Of a stretch of DNA of 64,000 bases, positions 9,588 to 18,747 are shown piece by piece (within the stretch, counting starts at the first letter, position 1; each line of letters starts with the position of its first letter). Origin of the DNA: Agrobacterium pusense (lineage in GTDB: Bacteria > Pseudomonadota > Alphaproteobacteria > Rhizobiales > Rhizobiaceae). The position numbers were made by a program, and so were the translations under genes. The stretch is from positions 372,001-436,000 of the forward strand of contig NZ_FNBB01000001.1 of assembly GCF_900102105.1 (NCBI RefSeq). Direction: 5' to 3'. Under the pieces are notes generated by a model. The model worked only from the letters and a program-made list of their open reading frames with translations. It ran no database searches and was not told where the DNA came from.

Positions 9588-9706
9588 GAATTGCGATTCC
9601 CAGCTTCGTTGCGCGCACGATAACCGCTCATTACCGCAAAGTCATGGGGCTTCGCTCATTCTGTCCGCTTTTGGCGGAACGGACCCGCTGCAGGAAGCAG
9701 CGCCCG

Positions 9707-10102
9707 TTATTTATAAAAGACGGTACAATATAATTTCAGGCCGGATACCTTACGGACAAAAAGAGTATAGGAGGCAAGCCTGTAGCCTCGCTCAGCCCAA
9801 TATTCCTTGTTTCCCTCCAGATGATTCCAGCCGTCTATGACCCAGTCGAGCATTTTCGTATTGCGCGTGTAGTGCATGCGGACGAGCGCGCTGCCCACAT
9901 CGAGAGAGCGCTGGCCGCTATCCTTGCACTCCATGCGGGTGACGATCATTCCGAAAGAACGCAGCTTGTCGGCGCGGGCAAAGGCATCGTTGCCGCTCAT
10001 CCAGTCTGTCGTTTCCGCAGCCGCGCCATTACCGAGAACGCATCCGAGTGTAAGCACATATAGAAAACAGAAATTTCTAATATTATTCACGGTTAAACCC
10101 AT
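9707..10102 (-). CDS. Small secreted protein of unknown function
   Basis: 131 residues from the ATG at 10102, which begins a clear signal peptide (hydrophobic core about 9-23, cleavage near GAAAE-TT). The longer frame from 10132 adds ten residues in front of the signal and is less likely. The mature protein has two Cys (CKDSG and YCTVFYK) that could form a disulphide, plus aromatic-rich segments (DWVIDGWNHLEG). I do not recognise the family. It lies between the glyQ terminator and lemA, so it probably has its own promoter in the 35 bp after the terminator or nearby. Confidence 0.6.
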   Translation of the reverse strand: MGLTVNNIRNFCFLYVLTLGCVLGNGAAAETTDWMSGNDAFARADKLRSFGMIVTRMECKDSGQRSLDVGSALVRMHYTRNTKMLDWVIDGWNHLEGNKEYWAERGYRLASYTLFVRKVSGLKLYCTVFYK

Positions 10103-10136
10103 TGCGCTATTCAGCCATACGACTCCACACAAAATA

Positions 10137-10159
10137 AAAGGCCGTCAAGAACGGCCTTT
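10137..10159 (-). terminator. Rho-independent terminator of glyQ
   Basis: Perfect 9-bp stem AAAGGCCGT/ACGGCCTTT with a five-base loop. Read on the minus strand it is followed by TATTTTG, after the glyQ stop at 10198. It separates glyQ from the downstream small secreted gene. Confidence 0.85.
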
Positions 10160-10197
10160 CAAATCATCAAAGTTAGACAAGAGCTTACCGCTAAAAA

Positions 10198-11160
10198 TCA
10201 AGCGGCCCTGTTCCAGTTCAGCCCGCCCGCATCCGTAAGCAGGAAGGCTTCGCCGCAGGCTTTCGCCAGCGTGCGCACGCGCAGGATATAGCTTTGACGT
10301 TCCGTTACCGAGATCACGCCGCGCGCATCCAGAAGGTTGAAGACGTGGCTGGCCTTGATGCACTGATCATAGGCCGGGAACACGCATTTGTGCAGGCGCT
10401 GATTATCGTTGTCCCCGGGCGCACCGGCAGCGAGAAGCGCCTGGCATTCCTTTTCGGCGTCGATGAAATGGCGATGCAGCATGGCCGTATCGGCGAATTC
10501 GAAGTTGTGGCGGGAATATTCCTGCTCGGCCTGCAGGAAGACGTCGCCATAGGAAATCTTCTCTTCGCCCTCGCGGCCGTTGAAGTTTAGGTCGTAGACA
10601 TTGTCGACGCCCTGGACATACATGGCGAGGCGTTCCAGACCATAGGTCAGTTCGCCCGCGACCGGCGAGCATTCGATGCCGCAGACCTGCTGGAAGTAGG
10701 TGAACTGCGACACTTCCATGCCATCGCACCAGCATTCCCAGCCAAGGCCCCAGGCACCGAGCGTCGGGCTTTCCCAGTCGTCTTCGACGAAACGCACATC
10801 GTGCAGCAGCGGATCGAGGCCGATGGCCTTCAGCGAACCGAGATAGAGTTCCTGCAGGTTTGAAGGGTTGGGCTTCAGGATGACCTGATACTGGTAATAA
10901 TGCTGCAGACGGTTGGGGTTTTCCCCGTAACGGCCGTCCGACGGGCGGCGCGAGGGCTGCACATAAGCGGCCTTCCACGGCTTCGGCCCAAGTGCGCGCA
11001 GCGTCGTGGCCGGATGGAACGTACCCGCGCCCACTTCCATATCGTAAGGCTGCAGCACCGCGCAGCCCTTGTCGGCCCAGTAATTATGCAGCGTCAGGAT
11101 CAGCGCCTGAAAGGAACGCTTCGGGTTCATATGGTCGGGAACATCGGTCATTGCAGTCAT
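10198..11160 (-). CDS. glyQ: Glycyl-tRNA synthetase alpha subunit
   Basis: Catalytic alpha chain of the alpha2-beta2 glycyl-tRNA synthetase (about 320 residues). The class II core is evident: [20 protein letters not shown] near the start, [22 protein letters not shown], and [19 protein letters not shown]. The frame is open to 11217, but family proteins begin a few residues before the HMNPKRSFQ segment, so the ATG at 11160 (or 11151) is preferred; no strong Shine-Dalgarno distinguishes them. Its partner glyS is 4.5 kb downstream on the same strand, not adjacent as in most genomes. A strong terminator follows, so glyS must be transcribed separately. Confidence 0.95.
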   Translation of the reverse strand: MTAMTDVPDHMNPKRSFQALILTLHNYWADKGCAVLQPYDMEVGAGTFHPATTLRALGPKPWKAAYVQPSRRPSDGRYGENPNRLQHYYQYQVILKPNPSNLQELYLGSLKAIGLDPLLHDVRFVEDDWESPTLGAWGLGWECWCDGMEVSQFTYFQQVCGIECSPVAGELTYGLERLAMYVQGVDNVYDLNFNGREGEEKISYGDVFLQAEQEYSRHNFEFADTAMLHRHFIDAEKECQALLAAGAPGDNDNQRLHKCVFPAYDQCIKASHVFNLLDARGVISVTERQSYILRVRTLAKACGEAFLLTDAGGLNWNRAA

Positions 11161-11256
11161 CGCGGCGTTAGGAGGATAAGTAAGCATTGACTTACTTCGG
11201 ATGCGGACTGGTGCCACGGCATGGCTTGAGGGTCAAGGTTTTATGCGAAGCGGCGA

Positions 11257-12237
11257 TCAGCCCACGGCCTCGGCACGTTGACCACCGATGCCACGGTCTG
11301 CGAATTTCCTGAGAAGCCTGATCACCGGTTTTTCAAACAGGAGATGTGCTGCAACCGAGACAGCCAATGCAGCAAAAACGGCCACGATCCCCGCCGCAGG
11401 GCCCGGCGCTATGATCTTGTAGACCACGGAAATAACCAGCCCGTGCAGGAGATAAAGCGCATAGGAGGCGTCCCCGATGATTTCAAAGGGCTTCAGCCAC
11501 GCGATGGGCCAGCCACCCGCTCTTTCGATCCACACACAGCCCGCCACCAGCAGAAAGGCTGGCACGCCCCAGCTCGCGATGCGCAGAAGGCCGGATTGCT
11601 CACCGATACCGGCCGCGAAAGCGAAGCCGACAAAAGAAAGCACGAGGGCCGCAGCGCCGCTGCGCACGCCCGCAAAGGCAATCTGCGACAGGACAAGACC
11701 GGCGAGGAATTCCAGCAGCAGCGGCGAGGCCCAGATATGCATGAAGGGAGACTGCCAGTCCGCCAGTTGCCCCAGGCAGACCATGCCCGTCAGGACAATG
11801 ATCGTCACGGAAATGGGCGCGCGCAGTGCAAGACCCAACGCAAAAACGAGATAAAAGAACATCTCCATATTCAACGTCCAGCCCACCATCACGAGAGGCG
11901 TGACCTGGCCCGAAGCATCCGCATAAGGGATGAACAGCAAAGATTTCCAGAGATGGTCCATGGTAAAGGTGAATGTGGAAAACACGCCTGCCAGCGCGCC
12001 AAGGCACATGAGCAATGTAACGGCCCAGTAGAGCGGCACGATACGGAAAAGCCGATGACGCAGGAATTTGGTGGGTGTCGCCTTATCGCCGACCATGCCC
12101 ATCACAAATCCCGATATTACGAAAAACACATCCACCCCGGCGGCGCCTATCGTCAGAGGAGCCCCGGCAATGTGAAAAAACATGACGGAAAGCGCGGCGA
12201 CCGCCCGCAAAAACTGAATGGAATGAACTTTTTGCAA
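11257..12237 (-). CDS. Membrane acyltransferase, ExoZ/OafA type
   Basis: Integral membrane acyltransferase_3 family protein of 326 residues with about nine or ten TM helices. The N-terminal signature IQFLRAVAALSVMFFHIAG contains the conserved His and Arg of the family, and HRLFRIVPLYW near residue 62 is also characteristic. Such enzymes O-acetylate or succinylate cell-surface polysaccharides; the rhizobial relative ExoZ acetylates succinoglycan. The substrate here cannot be deduced, and no polysaccharide gene lies nearby. The frame ends in a short basic tail with no fused SGNH domain. Confidence 0.88.
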   Translation of the reverse strand: MQKVHSIQFLRAVAALSVMFFHIAGAPLTIGAAGVDVFFVISGFVMGMVGDKATPTKFLRHRLFRIVPLYWAVTLLMCLGALAGVFSTFTFTMDHLWKSLLFIPYADASGQVTPLVMVGWTLNMEMFFYLVFALGLALRAPISVTIIVLTGMVCLGQLADWQSPFMHIWASPLLLEFLAGLVLSQIAFAGVRSGAAALVLSFVGFAFAAGIGEQSGLLRIASWGVPAFLLVAGCVWIERAGGWPIAWLKPFEIIGDASYALYLLHGLVISVVYKIIAPGPAAGIVAVFAALAVSVAAHLLFEKPVIRLLRKFADRGIGGQRAEAVG

Positions 12238-12442
12238 AACTACCCCGTCCGGCTGCGCAATGCGAGACTTCAGCCGGCTTAGGCCGAAGCAAAGCAGATC
12301 ACCCTAAAATTTGTGGATCACTAATCGCACAATCGGGACGAAAATACTCGGCGAATTTCAGGGCTGTCCCAAAAAGCTGATTTTTGGGTTAACCCCCAAT
12401 CCTTCAGGACTGGCAAACGAGATTGTCCGGGATGACTGCGCC

Positions 12443-12637
12443 TTACGCCTCATCCTCACGCTTCACGCGGTACTCCCCCGTCTCGGGATCCTTGATCAGC
12501 GTGCCGATCGCTCCGGTCTCTCGTTCCTTCTCGCGCTGTTTCGATTTTGCCGAGAGCTTTTCCGCATCGCGAACGAAGCGGCGGTAGAGGATGATGGCCC
12601 CCACCACCAGAAGAATGATTGTAATAAGCTGCGCCAT
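12443..12637 (-). CDS. Small membrane-anchored protein
   Basis: 64 residues: a single N-terminal TM helix (about 3-19) followed by a basic and charged coil (RDAEKLSAKSKQREKERE) and a short conserved-looking C-terminal segment (LIKDPETGEYRV). It begins 20 bp after the stop of the S49 peptidase gene on the same strand, so the two are probably co-transcribed. I do not know a function; the arrangement suggests a membrane partner of the peptidase, which is only inference. Confidence 0.72.
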   Translation of the reverse strand: MAQLITIILLVVGAIILYRRFVRDAEKLSAKSKQREKERETGAIGTLIKDPETGEYRVKREDEA

Positions 12638-12657
12638 AAGGCTTTATTCCCGCGACA

Positions 12658-13527
12658 TCATAGACCGAAACGCGACCACAATGCCTTTTCTTCGGCGACC
12701 TCCGCAAGACCCGCGACGGCGCCCGCCGCCAGCTTTGGCGTGTCGAGGCCAAACGCAGCATTCACACCAGGTACTTTTTTACCGAACAAAGTGCGCCCGC
12801 CGCTGACGAGCTGGAGCTTCACCTTTTCACCATAACGGCGGCGCAGAACCTCGCGCATGTCACCCAGCCCATCGATCAAGCCAAGGTCGAGGCCACGCAT
12901 GCCGGTCCAGAACAGACCGGAGAAGATCGCCTCGTCGCCCTTTAGCTTGGAGCCGCGGCGCATCTTGACCATATCAATGAAAACATTGTGGATTTCGACC
13001 TGAAGCGACTTCAGGTAATCGATGTCGCCTTCCTTTTCCGGCTGGAAGGGATCGAGAATGACCTTGTTCTCGCCGGCCGTATAAACGCGCCGCTCCACAC
13101 CGATCTTCTTCAACATTTCCGGAAAACCGAAGCCGCCGGAGACGACGCCGATCGAACCGACGATTGAGGTGGGGTCGGCGATGATCTCGTCGCCGGCAAG
13201 AGCGATCATATAGCCGCCCGAGGCCGCGACGTCCTCCACGAAGATGAGGACTTTCTTGTCCTTTTCCTCGGCAAGCTGGCGGATACGGTTATAGATCATC
13301 CGCGCCTGCACCGGCGAACCACCGGGCGAATTGAGCGAAATGGCGACGGCCGGAGCATCCTTGACGGCGAAGGCCTTTTCGAGAAGCGGCGCATAGGAAG
13401 CGAGATTGAGGGCGGGGCGGAACTGGTTGCCGCCGGCCATAATCGCGCCATGCATGCGCACCACGGGAATGACGAGCTCTTTTTTACGAAAGCGTTTCGG
13501 CACAAGAAGCTTCAGCAAACCCACCAA
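12658..13527 (-). CDS. S49 family peptidase (SppA/SohB-like)
   Basis: Serine peptidase of 289 residues related to signal peptide peptidase SppA. The Ser-Lys dyad is visible: Ser103 in DVAASGGYM and Lys155 in AGENKVILDP, spaced about 50 residues apart as in the short single-domain Bacillus-type SppA. Oxyanion-region glycines are present in SLNSPGGS (about 64-71). There is no clear N-terminal TM helix, only a short hydrophobic MVGLLKLLV segment, so membrane association could depend on the small anchored protein encoded directly downstream. Confidence 0.9.
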   Translation of the reverse strand: MVGLLKLLVPKRFRKKELVIPVVRMHGAIMAGGNQFRPALNLASYAPLLEKAFAVKDAPAVAISLNSPGGSPVQARMIYNRIRQLAEEKDKKVLIFVEDVAASGGYMIALAGDEIIADPTSIVGSIGVVSGGFGFPEMLKKIGVERRVYTAGENKVILDPFQPEKEGDIDYLKSLQVEIHNVFIDMVKMRRGSKLKGDEAIFSGLFWTGMRGLDLGLIDGLGDMREVLRRRYGEKVKLQLVSGGRTLFGKKVPGVNAAFGLDTPKLAAGAVAGLAEVAEEKALWSRFGL

Positions 13528-13614
13528 TCAATCCTCACAGCAATGACTTCATCGACACGGATGTATGTATCGCCGGGCAAAACACAATGGCATGCGGCTA
13601 GCGTCACGGTGATT

Positions 13615-14415
13615 TTATAAGCCGGGTCTGATTGCCCTTACATTACGGGAATAGGCCGCACGACCATTGTTGAGGTCATCAACAAAGGGGGTGAAGGCGT
13701 GGCTGCCGGTCTCATGCATGATGAGCGGTGCGCGGAAGGACAGCCGTGCGCGCGATCCCTTGATGGCGGTTACGAGCATACGTACCGCATCCTCGCCGGG
13801 ACGCGGATGGATGAGGGTGATTTCGATACCGCCGAACCGGCTGCCGCAGGCAGCAATGATCTCCGCCACTGATTGCGGCCTCGAAATCAGGGAAAGCTGC
13901 CCGCCCGGGATCATGATCGCACCCGCGGTCCTGATCCAGTCTTCGAACAGGCCGTCCGTCATCGCGTGGGCCTCGGCCTTCAGAGCATCCGGCGTGCGGC
14001 GGTCGCCCGCATCATTATAGGGCGGATTCATGATGACGTGATGGAAATGATCGTCGGGCAAACCCGCTTCCACACGGGCTTTCGCGCGCAGCGTCACATC
14101 CGCTTCGCGCACCTCGACGCGGGCCGAAAAGGCTGCATTATCAAGCAGTTCCAGACTGCGGCGGGCAAATTGCGCCATTTCCGGCGAGCGCTCATAGAGC
14201 GTCACCCTGGCCTTTTCGAGCCGCGCCGCAACCGCCATGCCGGCGGCACCGGCACCGGCACCCAGATCGGCAATCCGGCAGGGGCGGTCATCCGCCACCA
14301 GCGAAGCCAGAAGCATGGCGTCCATGCCGGCCCGATGCCCCCTGCCCTTCGGCTGGATGATATGAAACCGGCCCCGATGAAAGGCATCGATCGTTTCGGA
14401 AATGCCGTCGTCCAC
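13615..14415 (-). CDS. tRNA1(Val) adenine-N6-methyltransferase-like protein
   Basis: Class I SAM-dependent methyltransferase of 266 residues. The SAM-binding motif I is DLGAGAGAAGMAV (about 48-60), and the catalytic motif of N6-adenine methyltransferases, NPPY, is at about 130. The N-terminal FHRGRFHIIQPKGRGHRAGMDAMLL is typical of the TrmN6/YfiC group, which modify A37 of tRNA1(Val). It begins 6 bp after the DUF2007 stop on the same strand, giving a tight two-gene operon. Substrate assignment is by family only. Confidence 0.85.
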   Translation of the reverse strand: MDDGISETIDAFHRGRFHIIQPKGRGHRAGMDAMLLASLVADDRPCRIADLGAGAGAAGMAVAARLEKARVTLYERSPEMAQFARRSLELLDNAAFSARVEVREADVTLRAKARVEAGLPDDHFHHVIMNPPYNDAGDRRTPDALKAEAHAMTDGLFEDWIRTAGAIMIPGGQLSLISRPQSVAEIIAACGSRFGGIEITLIHPRPGEDAVRMLVTAIKGSRARLSFRAPLIMHETGSHAFTPFVDDLNNGRAAYSRNVRAIRPGL

Positions 14416-14421
14416 CGTCGT

Positions 14422-14652
14422 TCAAGCCTCTTCGTTGCGCAACTCGTCGCCCAGCCCGGCATCGATGAGGATACGGCGGGCCTGAGCCGCCCGATCTTCC
14501 TCTACCAGAAACCGGCGGGGCAAAAGGCCGAGAGATCCCTCCAGAATGCTCATTGCCTGATCGGCAATGAGGCAATGGATGCCGGCATCCTTCATCAGGC
14601 GTTCGGCGAAGGAGAGCAGCACGGCATCGTTGGTACGGATCAGTTCACGCAT
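14422..14652 (-). CDS. DUF2007 domain protein
   Basis: 76 residues matching the putative prokaryotic signal-transducing DUF2007 fold: MRELIRTNDAVLLSFAERLMKDAGI at the start, IADQAMSILEG in the middle and a conserved RRFLVEEDRAAQARRILIDAGL end. Members resemble a PII-like ferredoxin fold and are often fused or adjacent to methyltransferases in alphaproteobacteria. First gene of a two-gene operon with the TrmN6-like methyltransferase; divergent from the polyprenyl synthase gene. Confidence 0.88.
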   Translation of the reverse strand: MRELIRTNDAVLLSFAERLMKDAGIHCLIADQAMSILEGSLGLLPRRFLVEEDRAAQARRILIDAGLGDELRNEEA

Positions 14653-14763
14653 GGATAGACCTTAAATTCCCATCTTTTTGAATGGCTAGCGGCAATTCGC
14701 CCCTTGCCGCGCAAGGCGTCAGTTTTTATTGTCGAATTCAAATTCGAACTGGAGTCCTGTCCC

Positions 14764-15780
14764 TTGGGCGTCGTCATACCGCTTGAAGAAAGCAAAAACA
14801 AACTCGCATCCGTCAAGCCGCTTGTCGACCTGACCCGCCCCGATATGGAACGGGTGAACCAGCTTATCCTTTCCAAGGCCGGTTCCGACGTGCAGATGAT
14901 ACCCGAGGTGGCCAACCACCTCATCTCGTCCGGCGGCAAGCGCCTGCGGCCGATGCTGACGCTCGCCTCGGCCTCGATGTTCGGTTATGAGGGCGACAAC
15001 CACATCAAGCTCGCCACCAGCGTGGAGTTCATGCACACGGCGACGCTTCTGCATGACGACGTGGTGGATGAAAGCGATCTGCGTCGCGGAAAATCCACCG
15101 CACGCACCATCTGGGGTAACCAGGCAAGCGTTCTCGTCGGCGACTTCCTGCTTGGCCAGGCTTTCCGCATGATGGTGGATGTCGGCTCTCTCGATGCACT
15201 CGACGTGCTCTCCACCGCCGCCTCGGTCATCGCCGAGGGTGAGGTACTGCAGCTTTCGGTCGCCAAGAACATGGAAACGACCGAGGACGATTATCTTCAG
15301 GTGATTCGCGCCAAGACGGCTGCCCTCTTCGCCGCCGCCGCCGAAGTCGGCCCCATCGTCGCCAAGACCGACAAGGCGACCCGCAGTGCACTGAAGTCCT
15401 ATGGCATGAATCTCGGCCTCGCCTTCCAGCTGGTCGATGACGTCTTGGACTATGGCGGCAAGTCGGCTGATCTCGGCAAGAATACCGGAGATGACTTCCG
15501 CGAGGGCAAGATCACTCTGCCGGTCATCCTGTCCTATCGCCGCGGCACGCAGGATGAGCGTGCTTTCTGGCGCAATGCCATCGAAAATGGCGAGAGCAGC
15601 GACGAGAACCTCGAAAAGGCGCTCGGCCTGATCACAAAATATAACGGCCTCGGTGATACGATAGGCCGTGCAACGCATTATGGCACCATTGCCCGCGATG
15701 CACTTGCACCGTTGCCGCAGAGCCCCTGGAAAAATGCGCTTCTGGAAGTGATCGACTTCTGCATCGAGCGTCTGAACTGA
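14764..15780 (+). CDS. ispB: Long-chain polyprenyl diphosphate synthase
   Basis: Trans-isoprenyl diphosphate synthase that elongates FPP with IPP to make the ubiquinone side chain. Agrobacterium makes ubiquinone-10, so the product is probably decaprenyl diphosphate. Both Asp-rich motifs are present: HDDVVDESD (first, about residue 98) and LVDDVLDYGG (second, about 225), plus GGKRLRP at about 58. The start is taken as the TTG at 14764 because GGAG lies nine bases upstream and the protein then starts at the conserved GVVIPLEESKNK; the upstream open frame to 14704 lacks family similarity. This gives 338 residues. Confidence 0.93.
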   Translation: MGVVIPLEESKNKLASVKPLVDLTRPDMERVNQLILSKAGSDVQMIPEVANHLISSGGKRLRPMLTLASASMFGYEGDNHIKLATSVEFMHTATLLHDDVVDESDLRRGKSTARTIWGNQASVLVGDFLLGQAFRMMVDVGSLDALDVLSTAASVIAEGEVLQLSVAKNMETTEDDYLQVIRAKTAALFAAAAEVGPIVAKTDKATRSALKSYGMNLGLAFQLVDDVLDYGGKSADLGKNTGDDFREGKITLPVILSYRRGTQDERAFWRNAIENGESSDENLEKALGLITKYNGLGDTIGRATHYGTIARDALAPLPQSPWKNALLEVIDFCIERLN

Positions 15781-15970
15781 CGCCGCAGGCCAGGCGAAAG
15801 GCGGATGGAACACAGCATCCGCCCGAGGTTGCGGGCCTGACTCTCCGCGAGGCGTGATTGTGGCCGGGGCCATAATTTCTTGCGGGGTTGCTTCAAAAAA
15901 GCCATTCTATAGTGACCAAACAATGGAAACTGATTTTTCCGTGCTTCTGCACAAAGGCAAAGGTTCCCTC

Positions 15971-17815
15971 ATGCGGCGTAAACCAGCACTCCGTCTTCTC
16001 TGCAGCGCGGCTCTTGCCGCCGCTCTCGCAATCGGCGCGGGTGCAAGCCCCGGCTTTGCGGAGACGAAGGCGACACCGGAAGACAAGGCCGTTACGTTCG
16101 ACCCCGGCAAGGTCAACACCTTCTCCGGCGCCTTCCTCGCCGGACGCAATGCCGATGTCGATCAGGATTATCCCACCGCAATTTCGCTCTACAAGAAGGC
16201 GCTGGAATTCGACCCTGCCAACTCGGAAATCCGCCAGCGGCTGATGATCGCCGAACTTCTGAGCGGCAACTTCGAAGCCGGCGCCAAGATCGCCGATTCG
16301 ATGAAGGACGATACCTCGGTGGAACGCGTCACGACCATCGTGCGTGGCCTCGACGCCATCAAGGACAAGGAATTCGCCAAGGCCGAGAAAATCCTGAAAT
16401 ATTCCGGCCCAAACGATCTGGACCGCATGGTCAACACGCTTCTGACCGCCTGGGCGCGCGCGGGTTCCGGCAAGCCGAAGGAGGCTCTGGCGCTCGTCAA
16501 CAACATGAAGGGCCCGGGCTGGATTTCGATCTTCCAGAAATACAATGCGGCAGCCATCGCGCTTGTTTCCGGCAACACCGAGGCCGCCCGCAAGAGCCTG
16601 AACGAAGCGGTAACCGACCGCGAAGGCGGAGCGACCGCCTCCGATACCTATATGCGCGCAGTGATGGCGCTCGCAAGGCTGGAGGCTTCCGCCGGCAACA
16701 AGCAGAAAGCACTGGATGCGATCGCGGTCGGCGACACTTTCGCGCCGAATTACGCACCGCTGAAAGCGCTCCGCCAGTCCATCGAAAAGGGTGAGAAGCC
16801 GGAGCAGCAGATCACCAATGCCGTGGAGGGCGCCGCCAGCGTCATGTTCTCCATCGCCGGTGCGTTGAACCGCGAAGGCGCCGAAGAGATCGTCACGCTT
16901 TATCTGCAGACGTCGCGCGCGCTCGATCCGAAGAGCCCGGATACGCTCATTCTTCTCGGCGGACTTGCAGAAGCCATGAAGAAGCCGGAACGTGCCATCG
17001 CCTTCTATCGTGAAGTGCCGAAGGACTCGCCGATGTATCGCATCTCCGAGCTGCAGCTCGGACTGACGCTGGCGCAGACCGAAAAGGTGGAAGAGGCACG
17101 CAAACACCTCAGGTCGCTCCTCGAATCCGACCCCAAGGATATTCGTTCCTACCTCGCCTATGGCAGCGTGCTGTCCGATGCCAAGGACTACAAGGCCATG
17201 GCGGAGAATTACGACAAGGCCGTTGAAGTGATCGGCGCCGTGCCGCAGAAATCCGACTGGACGGTGTTTTTCCAGCGCGGCATCGCCTACGAGCGCCTGA
17301 AGCAATGGGACAAGGCCGAACCGAATTTCAAGCGGGCGCTGGAGCTGAACCCCGAGCAGCCGCAGGTTCTGAACTATCTGGGTTATTCCTGGGTGGACAA
17401 GGGCATCAATCTCGATGAAGGCATGAAGATGATCAGTCGTGCCGTCGAGCTTCGTCCGAATGACGGCTATATCGTCGATTCGCTCGGCTGGGCGCATTAT
17501 CGCCTCGGCGATTTCGACGATGCCGTGACCGAACTGGAACGGGCAATCGAACTCAAGGCCGGTGATCCCACCATCAACGACCATCTGGGCGATGCCTATT
17601 GGCGCGTCGGCCGCAAGATCGAGGCGGTCTATCAGTGGAACCGCGCATTGATCGGCGACAGCGACGACGTGGACAAGGCCAAGGTGAAGGAAAAGATTGC
17701 CAACGGCCTGCCGCCAGTCGAAAAGGATGCCGAGAATACGGCCAAGAAGGACGTCGCGCCGCAGCCGCCGGCTCCTCCGGCCCCGGCGACCCCTGCTCCG
17801 GACAAGAAATCCTAA
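15971..17815 (+). CDS. Exported TPR-repeat protein
   Basis: 614 residues from the ATG at 15971, which opens a signal peptide (MRRKPALRLLCSAALAAALA..., cleavage near GFAET). The rest is a superhelix of tetratricopeptide repeats, clearest at about 40-110 and 380-560 (YLAYGSVL, GIAYERLKQWDKAEPNFKRALELNPEQ, LGWAHYRLGDFDDAVTELERAIELK). A Pro/Ala-rich tail follows. TPR proteins of this type scaffold envelope complexes; no specific role is evident. The in-frame extension to 15854 precedes the signal peptide and is not expected to be translated. ispE begins 6 bp after its stop. Confidence 0.88.
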   Translation: MRRKPALRLLCSAALAAALAIGAGASPGFAETKATPEDKAVTFDPGKVNTFSGAFLAGRNADVDQDYPTAISLYKKALEFDPANSEIRQRLMIAELLSGNFEAGAKIADSMKDDTSVERVTTIVRGLDAIKDKEFAKAEKILKYSGPNDLDRMVNTLLTAWARAGSGKPKEALALVNNMKGPGWISIFQKYNAAAIALVSGNTEAARKSLNEAVTDREGGATASDTYMRAVMALARLEASAGNKQKALDAIAVGDTFAPNYAPLKALRQSIEKGEKPEQQITNAVEGAASVMFSIAGALNREGAEEIVTLYLQTSRALDPKSPDTLILLGGLAEAMKKPERAIAFYREVPKDSPMYRISELQLGLTLAQTEKVEEARKHLRSLLESDPKDIRSYLAYGSVLSDAKDYKAMAENYDKAVEVIGAVPQKSDWTVFFQRGIAYERLKQWDKAEPNFKRALELNPEQPQVLNYLGYSWVDKGINLDEGMKMISRAVELRPNDGYIVDSLGWAHYRLGDFDDAVTELERAIELKAGDPTINDHLGDAYWRVGRKIEAVYQWNRALIGDSDDVDKAKVKEKIANGLPPVEKDAENTAKKDVAPQPPAPPAPATPAPDKKS

Positions 17816-17821
17816 CGCCGC

Positions 17822-18721
17822 ATGGCGATGCAGGGAATTTCCGGGGCGGCCGAGACAGTCGAGGCGGCCCCGGCCAAGGTTAATCTGGCACTTCACGTCA
17901 CCGGGCAGCGGGCGGATGGCTACCATCTGCTTGAATCGCTGGTGGTGTTTACCGAAGCCGGCGACACGATCCATATCCAAGACGCCGATGTCGACAGCTT
18001 TTCCATCTCAGGACCGTTTGGCGATCTTCTACACGCCGGCGATGGCGGCGATAACCTCGTTATCCGGGCCAGAGATTTGCTGCGCAACGCGCTCGCATCA
18101 GTTGGTCAACCAGCGCCCCCGGTCGCCATTCATCTTGAAAAGAATCTGCCCGTTGCATCAGGTATAGGGGGCGGCTCGGCGGATGCGGCGGCAACGCTGC
18201 GGGCGCTTCTGCGCCACTGGCGTGCCGGGATAACACCGGATAGGATTTCGTCGATAGCGCTGAGGCTCGGTGCGGATGTGCCTATGTGTCTTGAAAGCCG
18301 ATCGCTGATCGCGCGCGGCATCGGCGAGGACATCGAACCGGTCAATGACCTGCCGGAACTGTTTCTGGTGCTGGCCAACCCGCTGAAGGCGGTCTCGACG
18401 CCGGAGATTTTCCGGCGATTGCAGAACAAGGCCAATCCGCCTTTGCCGACGCCAGCCAAGGTTGGCGAGGTGACAATAGGCTGGATGAATTTTCTCGCGG
18501 AAAGTCGCAACGATCTGCAACCGCCGGCCCAGGCGCTTCTGCCTGACATCGGCGAGATCATCGGGTTGCTGTCTGAGGAGGGCGCCACCCTTGTGCGCAT
18601 GTCCGGTTCCGGGGCAACCTGTTTCGGGATTTTTCATTCCTTCGATGCCGCCCAAAACGCGGAAACATCGCTTCGGAAGAAGCGCCCAGGCTGGTATTTT
18701 CAGGCAACGCGGACCATTTGA
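17822..18721 (+). CDS. ispE: 4-diphosphocytidyl-2-C-methyl-D-erythritol kinase
   Basis: GHMP kinase of the MEP isoprenoid pathway, phosphorylating CDP-methylerythritol at the 2-hydroxyl. 299 residues, standard length. The N-terminal APAKVNLALHVTGQRADGYH motif (catalytic Lys/His region), the ATP-binding PVASGIGGGSADAAA glycine loop at about 115, and the C-terminal RMSGSGATCFGIF motif are all present. It follows the TPR gene by 6 bp. The pairing with the upstream polyprenyl synthase gene places two isoprenoid steps within 4 kb. Confidence 0.95.
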   Translation: MAMQGISGAAETVEAAPAKVNLALHVTGQRADGYHLLESLVVFTEAGDTIHIQDADVDSFSISGPFGDLLHAGDGGDNLVIRARDLLRNALASVGQPAPPVAIHLEKNLPVASGIGGGSADAAATLRALLRHWRAGITPDRISSIALRLGADVPMCLESRSLIARGIGEDIEPVNDLPELFLVLANPLKAVSTPEIFRRLQNKANPPLPTPAKVGEVTIGWMNFLAESRNDLQPPAQALLPDIGEIIGLLSEEGATLVRMSGSGATCFGIFHSFDAAQNAETSLRKKRPGWYFQATRTI

Positions 18722-18747
18722 GGGCCGGATATTTCGAGGACAAAGCC

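Noticed and set aside
12368..12388. Inverted repeat CCCAAAAA/TTTTTGGG
   Set aside because: A/T-rich stem with no T run after it on either strand; not a convincing terminator.
15893..17980. 695-residue minus-strand open frame
   Set aside because: Antisense to the TPR gene; no domain and no ribosome site.
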